Source: Tieghemiomyces parasiticus (taxonomy: Eukaryota; Kickxellomycota; Dimargaritomycetes; Dimargaritales; Dimargaritaceae). From it: a stretch of 21,165 nt of DNA. The position numbers and the translations under genes are program-made. The notes beneath the pieces are model-generated. The model did no database searches and had not been told where the DNA came from. It was given only the letters and a program-made list of their open reading frames with translations. Location of the stretch: contig JANBPT010000843.1 in the NCBI GenBank assembly GCA_027575765.1, forward strand, positions 1-21,165. The letters are read 5' to 3'. This document shows, one piece after another, positions 1 through 10,497 of the stretch; the first letter of the stretch is position 1, and each line of letters begins with the position of its first letter.

Positions 1-230
1 AGAGGAGAACATAGGCTGACGTGATGAAGGGGATGGGAGGGAGCGATAGCTATAATAATGTATAACCGTACTACGTTTGAGATCTGTGGGTAGGAATGTG
101 TGTCCCTGAAGGAATATAGTAAATACTAAAGTAGGTTTCAAACGACGATTTTACCAACGGAATATAGTTCAGTTCGAAGGGATAAGGAGACGTCTTGAAT
201 ATTGCCTAATAAAAAAAGGTGGCTATCGAG

Positions 231-249
231 TCGGTCCCGAAGGGACCGA
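231..249. repeat. 8-bp perfect hairpin, 3-base loop
   Basis: TCGGTCCC (231-238) and GGGACCGA (242-249) are exact reverse complements around a GAA loop. Eight-base hairpins with short loops are expected two or three times in a window this size, so no function is implied. Confidence 0.5.
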
Positions 250-2913
250 TGGCATAGGAGCACGCACGTTCCGTGCCATCTAAGCAGATAGCGTCACCGT
301 TGCCTGCCACCGTCGAGCAATCTACCTCGACCCATGTTAACCATGCACGCCAAAACCTGCCATGCAGCCCTCTTCCCTCCCCTTGAGTCTGGAAGGGACG
401 TCGTGTACACGCGAAAGAGGGAGAAAATAAGACAGCGTGCAGATAGTAACAAAGAGGCCAGCATGATGGCCCAATGAGAGAGGTGACAAGAAAAATCGTA
501 ATCTTTGGTGGAAATTGCAGGGCGAGGCCCAACGGTTATTAGAAATTATTCAGGTTTAAGGCACTGGATGCTCTTTCGTTGCCCCTTCCCTCTTTGGATC
601 CCGACCACATGCTTCTTAACCAAGCGTAGCTCAGCAGCCAAGAATAATATGCTAAAAATTTGGTTCTCGCCCGATATAATTACTTGTGCAAACACCTGTG
701 TGCTGGGAAGCTCGCAACTAAGCTAGCAAGAGGGCAGGCCCGGTACCTGAGATAAGGGAGGGAATATCTTAAAGCGAGGGGAAACCAGCGGATGTAAGGC
801 AGGGTATACCGGTTTGATGTCTACTGAATTAACGCAGGGAATTGACGCTGAGACAGAAGGAACGAGGAAGCAGAATTACTCGTACCCTGGCGTGCTTGAG
901 CTCCAAAGCCGTGTAACATCCTAACTCAGCCGAGCGAGATAGATCAGCATTCCCGGCGCCACAGAAAAAAAGGGATGACCTGCTGCTCCTTCAATCGGGT
1001 GTGGTACTCCCGATATACTACCCCCGCCAGCGATATGGTGTTCTCCTATAACGAGCTCAACGTGATCGGTGGCTGAGTCAGGGTACACGTTAGGATTGGC
1101 GATGGGTGACGAAAACGTCTTGGTCGGGTGGTGACCTTCTTACAAAATCGGTCAAGAGGCTCCGGCTCCGCTCCTCCTCCCCTCCCCCGCCGACATGCTA
1201 ATAAACTGAGAGTAAATTGACACCACTGGGGTGGAGTCCATATCAGCGCCGGATAAAAGATGTACGAATGACCTAGCTGTCGCACCTTGAGAGTGGCTAC
1301 TTTAAGAGCCTCTGTGCTCTGACCATCCGACCCACATCCCACACGGCTTTCTACCTGAGGTTACGGTCACACTAGAATAAGCGGCTAGCCATGGGGCGCT
1401 AGTCAAACAGGTAAAAAAGAAAGAAAAACGCACTCGATGTCCACTATGCTGCCCTTTAAAAAGTCAAACCACAAAAAGGGGCCTAAGCGCGATGAATCGT
1501 AGCGATACAATGTGGAAAATGGGGTACCACCTACTATAATGTCAGGAGCAAATAGGTACAGGAGACGTCAACCGCAATCCTGTGCAAGATCTCTAATAGG
1601 GCAGACTGGGGTCAAACGGATATAAATCCATCCTACAGAATGCCAACACATGACCCTACTAGGTTGGTACTAGCTGCCGACAGGACACCACGGATCCCAG
1701 TCGCCAGAAGCTGCCGTGTACAGTAAAATGGTACGGTGCCATAAACCAAGACTAAATCGAATCCTGTACACGACATGCTCTATTAAGGCCAGCTTACAAT
1801 CTCTAGTATGTTGATAATACGACAGACTATGTGCCGAGGCCTTTCAAGAAGGGCAATATCAAAACAGGCGAGCTAAAAGAAAATAGCATAGGCCTTTAAA
1901 CAACCTCTCCATATTTCTAGGTAGGCAATATCGAGCTGGTATGGCAATGTGTAGCCAAGTCGGTGAATCTGACCATACCATTGCATCGGCTGGAGAATGC
2001 GGCAGACGATTAGGATATACTAGAATGAAATGTTAAGGACCGGGGGAGGATAATGCTGAGAAGCGATACCGTGACGGAGCGGGGTTCGGAGAAGCTCCGA
2101 CACGTAAGGACAGGACTCACTACTGGGGCTCTACGCATCGCATGTGTGCATTTGGTGAGAAAAGGGAGACAAAGATGGGTGTGGGGCTACTTGACTGGTC
2201 ATTTAATGATCCTAAAACAGATACTTTCGCAGACCAACAGGTTGCGAAAAGGATCTGGGAAGGGGCGAGTGCAAATATGTGGAGCATTAAATCATGGATT
2301 CTCAATACGTTGAAGGAGGCGGCGGGTGGGAATTGCGGTGGGGGGGCTACAGGAGGAACACAGGCGGGTGATATGTCGAGGTATACATCGACTGATGAGG
2401 GGAAGGAGGTAACAAACACTCCATAAAAAAGGGATTGCGATACGGTACCCGATGTAAAGAGTTTGCATTGGGCCCCGGTCAACGAGATTCTAACAGATGG
2501 TTGATCAGAGCTTGCGCCAGATGATTGCTGTTAGATAAGATGTGGGGCCAAACAGCGTAGGGAATAGTGCGATACGCTTATAGTAAAGTTCACAGGAAAC
2601 CAAGCCAAGGTGCATGCCGAGGGGCAGGTGTTCCGTAGCACTTCCCGATAAGGACTCGCCACGGACGTCCCTGTCCTTCCGCTACCGCCACCAAAATGTG
2701 GTAGGCAAACACTGGTTTGAAATGCAGAGCTTACGCCTAGGGATCGCACGCGTTGGTGGGTGGTTGGAAAGGACGCTAGTGAGTGATTCACGGCGGATAT
2801 TTGGGGTCGATTCAGGTCATGCCGCATGTGACGCACGGGACCCAAGCGTGCGCGTGTGTGCATAGCCACTCTTCTCTCCTCTGGCCTTAGAGGGCATACC
2901 GGCCACTATCGGA

Positions 2914-2934
2914 TCCGGTCGGAATGCGACCGGA
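2914..2934. repeat. 8-bp perfect hairpin, 5-base loop
   Basis: TCCGGTCG (2914-2921) pairs exactly with CGACCGGA (2927-2934). Part of the left arm belongs to a 12-base direct repeat, TCGGATCCGGTC, found at 2909-2920 and again at 3265-3276. Both observations are compatible with chance. Confidence 0.45.
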
Positions 2935-3276
2935 AATTGATATGGCTTCTATATCGTGTCAACACGGACTACAAAGGTAGTGCTGGACAAATAACTAGGA
3001 TGTATGTGGCGGTCGGAGATCTCGCGCCCAGAGTTTGGTTCGCGACCTACAGGACTCGGATTATAGCCAGTAGAGCATGGCATGGACAAGATAGGAAGGC
3101 GGCGACGAGACCAGCGGCAGAGTTCAGAAAACCAGGTGGCTATGGCGATTATGACATGCCCTCTGGGGGAAAGATTAAAATCGGAAGCGCTTCCTTTCCC
3201 GTATGTATCATGCGCAGGCTGATCAGGGGCAGTAGGAAATGACGGGGAAGAAATAAAAAGAATGTCGGATCCGGTC

Positions 3277-3286
3277 TATATAAATA
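3277..3286 (+). promoter_or_regulatory. TATA-box-like sequence
   Basis: TATATAAATA lies directly after the second copy of the 12-base repeat TCGGATCCGGTC. About 500 bp of purine-rich sequence follow. The ATGs just downstream are closed within a few codons, so no coding target is visible. If it is a promoter it would drive a non-coding transcript. Similar AT-rich boxes occur elsewhere in the window, so this is weak. Confidence 0.15.
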
Positions 3287-5160
3287 AAGATGGACTAGGG
3301 GCGGGTGCTCTGAAACCCAATGTGGTAGGCGTAGGTCGTACTAAGTACGGAACAGGCTTGAAAGCTTCAAACGAGGGTTGGGAATCGTTAAGTGTGATGA
3401 TAGCCGTCCTTTTATTGAGTGGCGACCGTTAGGTCTTTTATACTTGGATGATGGCCAGCATCAATCAAGTAACTAGCCAGCCTGGACTAGGGGAATCCAG
3501 GACAACAGGCCGTGGCGGGACCAGGCACCGGCATGAATAGAAGGGCGGCTAGGTAGCCGCCAAAGCAAGGGTAGAGAAGGGGAAGGTCTTAGAAGGATAA
3601 CAGGCGGCGGCGCCTGGGATGGAGGCACATTCAAAGATCAGGAAGATATACCGCCCATCGAAAAGGACAGATGGAAAGTAGGTTAAGAAAGGGGGATAAT
3701 GGATACTGATAAAAGCGTGAGGCCTAGATAATGCAGACTACCAAATAGGTAGGCCATCATTGATCGGGATCAAGCTAAGGCATTGGGTGTGCGGAGGGCG
3801 GGGATGCAGCATCAACCAATGCTCGAATGAGATTAACTTTGTGAAGGCATTTCAATCGACCACACCCAACAGGTCAGCTAAGGTGTAGAGACTGGTCGCA
3901 ATATCTACGGTCTTAGATTCTGGTCCGAGTATATTTGGTATCAACGGACAGTGAGAAGTTGCTCTATCTTGACTGAAGACTGTTATCAACGAGATTTATA
4001 AGGTCGCTAACGACCTGGATCGAATGATTAAGGAGAACCAGGGCAACCGATTTACCTCAAGAGGAACGCCAGAGATCGGTCGGTTGTAGATGTGAAGACA
4101 AGGTACCCGGGGACAATCGTATTGTACGAATAGCCTCCTTAGAGTATCAACGCCATCTGTCAAATAGTCGGAATATGGTTTCACTTTTTGGATTAGCGGA
4201 AGCTTCTTATTTGATACATGTGAAATACTCGTAAGCACAGTCAGCTGGCACGATGTGAGGCGGAGAGGCAATCCCTTGGCCGATTTGATTATCGTCACCG
4301 GGCAATATCAAGCGCCATGGGGCTTACAGACAGGTCTGTACTCAGCTGACAGTCGACGCTACCAGATTGACCTTCAACCTGTAGCCCCTTGTCACCCCTC
4401 TCATTATATTCAGTAGGCCCTTAACCGGGTCAAGGCTCCGACGACCTTGATATGAAACATCGTATGTTGCTTTTCGTTCAACCAACCTACCGGCCCAATC
4501 GTCACTTGCTAAGATGTAACTGGGGGCGTGGAAGTCTAATTCAATTATACCCGGTGAACGGCAGAAGGGTATGCCTTCGGGCGATAGGGAATCGGCCAGA
4601 ACTACCGGATCGGGTGATCAGGGGGTTATACTTTTAAGGGGCCCAAAGGGAACTCGATTTGGCCCCAGGACCAGGTCGAACGATTAAATTGGTTTGTTCT
4701 AACCCCTCCCCCGATAAGGCAGTAGCCATCAGGTTTTTAATCGATGTGTAAAAGGTACGAGTGTATGGTACGCCCGAAACTTCAGCTGAGGTACCAGTGG
4801 GGTCTAGAAAATATGAAGGCCTTACCCCACCAATATCCGTTGTATTTCGTACTATACCAGGTATAGCCCGATTCACCACGCATTCTTGGTCTAACTGCGC
4901 CACGTAATCACAACTGGCACTTCAAACGCATCGTCAAGGACTCCTAACTCGTGATTTTTCTGTTTGGCAGGCAGATTAGCGTTTAGGTGCCAACGATCTC
5001 ACACACGACCAGGCAAACGGGCGTCAAGCCACATATAGTTCACCAACTGTTTAAAAGCAATGGCAGAGCACATTATTGTAACCATACCCAGCCGGCGGTC
5101 GAATGCAATTGTCACGAAGACGATGCATATGTTTCGGGCGGCGATTGTAATAGTATAGAT

Positions 5161-5176
5161 TGGCGGAGCTCCGCCA
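5161..5176. repeat. 16-bp perfect palindrome
   Basis: TGGCGGAGCTCCGCCA is fully self-complementary with no spacer. In random sequence about 0.3 such 16-mers would be expected in a window of this length. It could bind a dimeric protein, but nothing around it supports a role. Confidence 0.4.
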
Positions 5177-5924
5177 CATCCTTTTCCCTATTCCGCAGCT
5201 CGGCATCTCAATACATCCTCCCTCCGCGCTAATCATATGTACCAATATAGCACGGCACCGTCCTCCCACTTCATTACGTAGGTAGGTGAGTTGGGTATTA
5301 GGTCACTGGAGTAATTACGGTATAGTTGATAAATTATTCCCCCAAGTAACGACTCTGCTCTCTCACGATCAGCTGATTTAGCGTCACGTCGAGTCTATAT
5401 CGGCAGAAGGTGCATAGCGTCTCATTATTACTAACCGCCCCTCACCCTTGGTAACCCCTACCCTGGCTACGGATTATATCGTTCTATTGCTGTACCCCTG
5501 GTGGTGGAGACCCGGGCTGATATTCTACCCCTGAGCATGCTCTATCCGTCATTGCATAGACGTTGTCAAATGGTTGTACGGCCAGCCTAAACTATGCCGC
5601 CCAGATCCTATCCGATGAAAGAATTGGCTTCAATGCCATCCTCGACGAGGGAGATATAGGTCAACTCCTTAGGCCATCGATTGGACCATTTTAGTTTGCG
5701 ACAACGGCTTGTGATAGTGCAGTTGCTATTCACCCCTGACGACTTTTAGTAGGGGCTCACGTACCTAGTACTGTCACACGCGAACCGACTTACTGTCCTG
5801 GCTACCTTAATCGTAGCGTTGGACAGACTCAGGGAGAAAGACTCCACCGCAAGGATGCGCTTCAAATGAGGGCCCACAGGCCTTATACTTAGTGACGGTC
5901 AGACTGTTGGGTTAAAAGTATATC

Positions 5925-5944
5925 CCAAGTGATCGGTCACTTGG
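5925..5944. repeat. 8-bp perfect hairpin, 4-base loop
   Basis: CCAAGTGA (5925-5932) and TCACTTGG (5937-5944) pair exactly around TCGG. It lies in gene-free DNA and its occurrence is within chance expectation. Confidence 0.45.
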
Positions 5945-8667
5945 CCAAGATCCCATGACCGGCATCACAGTTTCTGCCTCAACCACCCTGCATGGTATAG
6001 ATGTGATCCACTTTTACTGAAACCCTGAATGACAGTTATATCGGTACCTGCCTATTTAGGCCTAGTGAATACCTACGCTGGGTTCTATCTTAGCGCCCCT
6101 ATGGAAGAGCGGGCTAGCCCTCCTCTCCTGCTTTACCGCGAACCTGGGCGGAGTCGGCGTCCTGGTACTACGGATTATTTATACGTTTCCCTTGTCGAAA
6201 ATATAAGGGTAGACGTGCGTAACCACTCACCGGTATTAAGCCTTGATACCGGTCCTCGTACCTCCCCATGAGACGACAAGCCCGCTAGATTATGAACTAT
6301 AGCCAGGGTACCTTTTCGGTAAGTTTAAATCCAAACCGGAGCACAGGAAGGATACCTGGTCCACGATATGAGCTATCCATTGAACTTCCACCAAACACAA
6401 TACCCCCACCCGAGCAGAAGAAGCCGACCAGCGATAGGCATATGCTCCTCTGGGCGATAAAGGGTTACCCGTTACCGCTTACCAGTGATAAGCAAGACAC
6501 CATCTCGTGGGGCCAGACCTGAGATTGCAGCGCGGCCAGACCCCTTGGAATGCTAATTCCGACCGATCCCCAGCACACTCATCACGTTCCTGTCCCCTAT
6601 CCTCCAAGCAGAAAAAGTTACAGCCCGCCCAACGCCAGTGTGGCTTCTTTCGGGACCCTGAACTCGGCTGGCCTAACCACCACTCTAGCAACTCTCACTC
6701 TTAGCCCTCCCACCCGATGGCCATTCAACGAGCGGGCCCTCATAGGTGTGATTCGCGACCGACGAAGCCGGTTTTTTTCGTCGACCTCAATCACCTGCGC
6801 CTGCATTCGCACTAACCGGCGACAAGCCGACTGAACGTCCAATTGGGGGGAAATAAATGATTGGTTAAGAAGCTGTACCTCGTCTTACAGCGAGATCTAG
6901 TTGATGTTTTTAATTATATATATATCCATCCGTTGGTGTTTTCAGGAGTGGTGCTACGTAACCAAGGGGTTGGCGGCCTCGATGCCATTTTATTGGGCAC
7001 TACTGAAAAAAAGGATGGAGATGGAGCGAGAGACCGAATGAATCGATAAACGACCTAGTGAATGGAGGTCCCAAAGGGCAATGGGACAGCTATCGCCGCA
7101 TGCACTACCCTTGTTCCTTAGATCATATAGTCCATGGCTACAGGACTTGACATGGGCGAAAGGGAGCTGCTAGCAGTCCTAAAGTAGCCACCACAGGCCC
7201 CGCAAACCAAGGCTCCAGAGTCACAAACTTCATGCCAGTAGGCTTTATGCGAGTTGCTCCCGTTCAAATCACTATCCCTCCGTTCTAGTGTTTTCCGGCT
7301 TTTCCAATCGGCGGTACTTTCCCCACTTTGTAACCGGTTGTAGTATATAAATCTAGATGCCATGCACCCTGGCTTTCACTCGGACCACGTTCCTCCCAGC
7401 ACTCCAAAACCGGACCTGTGTGCCCTGATAATTTGACCACATTGGGATTGCTAAAACACGTCGAATTTTTTTAAAATACCAATGCGATTTCCGCATCCTG
7501 GAGGTTTAATTGGAACAGCGAGCATCCTGTACTATATAGCGGGTAAATACACTTCACGTCTGTACCCCACTTGCCCTTCCCCGTCCGAAGCGGCAAACTT
7601 AATCTGGCCCAACTACAAATCCATTGTGGCACGCGAGACCCGTATTGGGAGGTGGATGGCTAGCCAAGGAGGCCATGATGGTCGTTTCGAAAAACAACGT
7701 TAGAAAATACTGGACAGCGAAACGTGCTAAAGAAACGTTCATAACACGACTGCGCGGGCACGGGCCATTCGGAGCCAGTTCGGCCGAAGGAGCCGCCGAT
7801 CGGGTATTGTCGACAAGGCCACCGAAGCCGAAACCGCTGCCAGCGTAACCCTTTCCCTGCATGTATACCATGTGAAAGGCTCTGAAGAGAGACGACGTGC
7901 TACTAAAGGATGGGCAGTGTGGAGGCCGCTGCGGGACCGAAGGCAGTGGTAGAGATTTCAATGGGACCAGTACGAAGAGGGGGGGGCGGGATCGTGCGAA
8001 CGCCGATTAGGGCCTTCCATACTCGCAGCCTCCATTAGAATCGAGTTTCCCTTCACCTATAGGCCAGATCGGGAGGTTGGTATTCAAATTTAGACCTCAA
8101 AGTGTTTACGAAGAATGGTAAGGAACGCGATCTCTGTACCATGACGTAGCTCCACCTAACTCTCGCCGGCAACGCTAGTTTCGCCTCCGAACAACGCCCT
8201 ACATTGTGCAGTCAGTGGCATGCCAGGGGCTCCACGGCCGTGTTTTTACTGTTGGCCCATTTCTCTCTCTCCATTCCTAAACATGGCAGGTAATTTCTAC
8301 CGTCCCTTGCATACGTTACATTTCTCCGCGGGCACTAGTATGACGACGGAGCTAGTAACGGTGAACCGGTGTGAGCAAGTCATGGGTTACTGGAAAACCT
8401 GGATTCTTTAGTCAAGCCTGTTACCCCAGGACACCGAGTGCTAATCTACATCGAACGAATGCCAGTCAAAACGACGACATGCTGGAGTCGCAACCGGCTC
8501 TACTATACCGCCCAGAATCCGGGCTCAAATTGCGAGGCTATTTTCTGAAGTGTGGATCTGGTTCTAGCGACAAGCCGTAAGAACACACTATATTGACGAA
8601 GCCTCATTAGAGCGTGTAAGAGCAGGAAGACATCATGGCGCATATCATGAAAAGGGGGGAACAAAGA

Positions 8668-8673
<6 letters not shown>

Positions 8674-8698
<25 letters not shown>
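8674..8698 (+). repeat. (AG)n microsatellite, 25 bases
   Basis: Strictly alternating A and G run for 25 bases (twelve AG units plus one A). It is the longest dinucleotide repeat I found in the window and a likely site of length variation. Confidence 0.9.
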
Positions 8699-9029
8699 CG
8701 TTGCTTTGCCCGCAATAGCATAGCCGGGCGGAACATTGGTGTGGTGAATTAAGGCATTATTGACCTGAACCACGCCAGTGCGACCGACGTTGTATCTTAA
8801 ATTAAAAGTCAAATATAGCAAGGAGTTGAAAGCGGCAGCACAGCGTCGTATATGGAATGGATTGACAAGGTCGGGAAGCGGCTAAGGTCGCCAAGCCGAG
8901 AACAATAAACAAAGGGTGTACTCCATACGACCAGCTGCCTCGCAAGACCTACGATCGAAGGGCGGTATTGTGAGGAAGTGTAGACTAACCCACCCAACCT
9001 CTACTCCCTTCCGGCCTGCCAATAAAGCG

Positions 9030-9301
9030 GGGTGAGAGTTGAAGCACAATGGTGGTCAGACGACATGAACGAGCGGACGGCCAGAGTTCAGGTGAGCGGG
9101 GTAATGGGTGTACAGGTATCACCCAAGAATCAGAGGGTGGGTTGGGGGAGGGAAAAATCACTTCCCGAACGGCGAGTGGCGGAGAGGCAGAAAGTCAGGT
9201 GTCGCACCCAGACGGTCGAAGTCAGGAACAGGCGTGTGTGGGGGGAGGTAGTGATGATGAAAGGGCAGGTTTTCGCAGTACGGCTCGACAGGCCCCTGGC
9301 T
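9030..9301 (-). other. 3' flank of the 91-codon gene
   Basis: On the minus strand this region follows the stop codon at 9302-9304 and is pyrimidine-rich, like the rest of this transcription unit. It probably includes the 3' untranslated region. I see no clear minus-strand AATAAA signal. Open frames on both strands cross it because the purine/pyrimidine skew makes stop codons rare. They lack the codon bias of the real gene and are not called. Confidence 0.4.
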
Positions 9302-9577
9302 TTAGGACAGGTTGTAGGTCTCGCTGCAGCGCACCGATTGCGACTTGGACCGCGCGACGGGGCGGGGTGTGAACGTCGGGCTGGTGGGGGACGGCAGGCC
9401 ACGGCTGACGCGGGTGTCCGAACGGTGGAGGTAACTGCCGTCAACGTAGTTCTTCTCGTAGAACTCACGGCTCTTGGTGTCATACTCGGGCATGGTGCTG
9501 GTGCGGCGCTTGGTGTACTTGCCTACCTCGAGCTGCGTAAAGAAGAACGACTTCTTGATTTTGGCAACGAGACCCAT
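9302..9577 (-). CDS. Small basic protein of unknown function (91 aa)
   Basis: I do not recognise a named family. The start is the ATG at 9577. The frame stays open upstream as far as a TAA at 9772-9770 but contains no other ATG, only a TTG at 9601. Codon use is strongly biased: seven of eight lysines are AAG, every Glu is GAG, five of six Tyr are TAC and both Asn are AAC. This suggests a well-expressed gene. The protein has three parts. Residues 1-23 are basic and hydrophobic (MGLVAKIKKSFFF). Residues 31-50 are rich in acidic and aromatic residues (EYDTKSREFYEKNYVDGSYL). Residues 51-91 are rich in Ser, Pro and Arg and look disordered. KRRTST at 23-28 contains an RRxS pattern that protein kinase A could use. 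No signal peptide or membrane span is evident. The middle segment reads like a conserved soluble motif, but that is an impression, not a database result. A longer product through introns cannot be excluded. Confidence 0.8.
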   Translation of the reverse strand: MGLVAKIKKSFFFTQLEVGKYTKRRTSTMPEYDTKSREFYEKNYVDGSYLHRSDTRVSRGLPSPTSPTFTPRPVARSKSQSVRCSETYNLS

Positions 9578-9585
9578 AGTGATAG
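9575..9585 (-). promoter_or_regulatory. Start-codon context shared by both genes (copy 1)
   Basis: On the minus strand the bases across the start codon read CTATCACTATG. The same 11 bases span the start codon of the GATA-finger gene at 20503-20513. Read on the plus strand the element contains TGATAG, which fits the HGATAR site bound by fungal GATA factors. It could be a favoured translation-initiation context, a protein-binding site, or both. Confidence 0.45.
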
Positions 9586-10207
9586 CGGGCGCGAGAAGCA
9601 ACTGGTTGGAGTACGGGGCTAAAGAGGGCGGGGTCGAGGGTTGATTGACTCGGTAGCGGGGTAGGCGGGGGGATTCGGTTGGGACCTGATTGGACCGTAA
9701 GGAGGAAGGCGAGGTTGAACTGCGAAGTGTAATTAGCGGGGTTCGAAATTTACGAAATAGAACTACAGATTAGAGTGCGTGGCTGGCGAGTCCGGGTAGT
9801 AGAGTTAGCAGTAGTAACGCACGAAAGGTGTCGTTCGCTGTGAATATAACAATAGGGTCAAAAGGTTTAGGAAGGAGAACTGAGGAAAAGCGGAGTGGCC
9901 CTCAACAGGGGCGGTGAGTTTGTAGATAAAATTTAACCTGCAACGGGCGGAAGTGCGAGGGCGGCGTACGGGAAGGGTAATAAGGTTATATTTTGGGCAG
10001 GCAAATAGGACGCGAGCTTCCCAGCGAGGCAAGTCCAAAGGGACCGCGAGAAGCCGGCAAATCGTCAGGATCTACCGCGTTGGTATCGACGACCAGCCGC
10101 TTGCCCTTCCCTTTCCGTTCAGTTCCGTCCTTCTCCCTACTCTGACCCGCCACCGTAGACCAATTCGCGGTTTCCTGAGACCCCGCAAGGCCTTTAGACC
10201 GCACTTT
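9578..10207 (-). promoter_or_regulatory. ATG-free pyrimidine-rich leader/promoter
   Basis: This 630-bp region upstream of the 91-codon gene is pyrimidine-rich on the sense strand. It contains no ATG on the minus strand; the first one upstream is at 10210-10208. It also has no ATG on the plus strand. Absence of upstream ATGs is expected for a long 5' leader scanned by ribosomes. AT-rich boxes that could serve as TATA elements are at about 9985-9995 (AAAATATAACC on the sense strand) and about 9842-9851. A GTAAGG splice-donor-like sequence is at 10251-10246, so an intron in the leader is possible, but I could not pair it with a convincing acceptor. Confidence 0.4.
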
Positions 10208-10429
10208 CATATTCTCCATTCGGTCCCCTTTCGTATCGGCCTTCACCTTACCTCCTGCGTGGCCACTATATGTGGAGGTGGTTCGGAGTACAGTGGTAGG
10301 CCTCGGAGAAGGGGGAGATTTTGCATGAATGGCGTTGTAAGGTAGGATTAGGAGGGACCAAGGGCAGAGCTAGGCAGGGAATCACCTGCCGGATTGCTCG
10401 CTGCGTCTGTGGGTCGGACTCAAGCCATT

Positions 10430-10441
10430 GGGGGGGGGGGG
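10430..10441 (+). repeat. G12 homopolymer
   Basis: Twelve consecutive G on the plus strand. It lies 45 bases from a second run of eleven G, and together the pair could supply the G tracts for a quadruplex. Confidence 0.9.
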
Positions 10442-10486
10442 TAAGGAAAGGCACAGGACCCGCCCGTGCGACCACGCACAGTCAGC

Positions 10487-10497
10487 GGGGGGGGGGG
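10487..10497 (+). repeat. G11 homopolymer
   Basis: Eleven consecutive G on the plus strand, the partner of the G12 run at 10430-10441. Confidence 0.9.

Larger units (their letters stand above)
1..9029. other. Long gene-free stretch (left)
   Basis: I see no gene here. The longest open frames are about 120-130 codons, and many begin only at TTG or GTG. None shows the strong C/G third-position bias (AAG, GAG, TAC, AAC, ACC, CGC) that marks the two real genes in this window, and none gives a protein I recognise. Opposite-strand and shifted frames of the same stretches are equally open, as expected by chance. Base composition is mixed, with a few purine-rich blocks on the plus strand (about 2040-2430 and 3240-3760). 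The only structures I noted are short hairpins, one 16-bp palindrome, one TATA-like box and one (AG)n run, listed separately. A gene made of several short exons could have been missed. Confidence 0.6.

Noticed and set aside
2142..2426. A 94-codon ATG-started plus-strand frame in a purine-rich block
   Set aside because: The peptide reads plausibly in places, but the codon choice is even and unlike the two real genes, and no family is recognised.
7675..7848. Plus-strand peptide with ITRLRGHGPFGA, reminiscent of the LRTGH motif near the end of non-LTR retrotransposon proteins
   Set aside because: The match is only a few residues. No reverse transcriptase motif, cysteine-rich tail or flanking coding remnant is seen on either side.
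9130..9483. A 117-codon minus-strand frame overlapping the small gene
   Set aside because: It is a shifted frame of the same DNA and gives a low-complexity Thr/Arg/Pro peptide. I see no evidence for a frameshift or alternative coding.
9032..9622. A 196-codon open frame on the plus strand, the second longest in the window
   Set aside because: It lies antisense to the 91-codon gene, opens with a GTG, and owes its length to the purine skew, which removes stops. Its codons lack the bias of the real gene, whose minus-strand frame has coherent AAG/GAG/TAC/ACC use.
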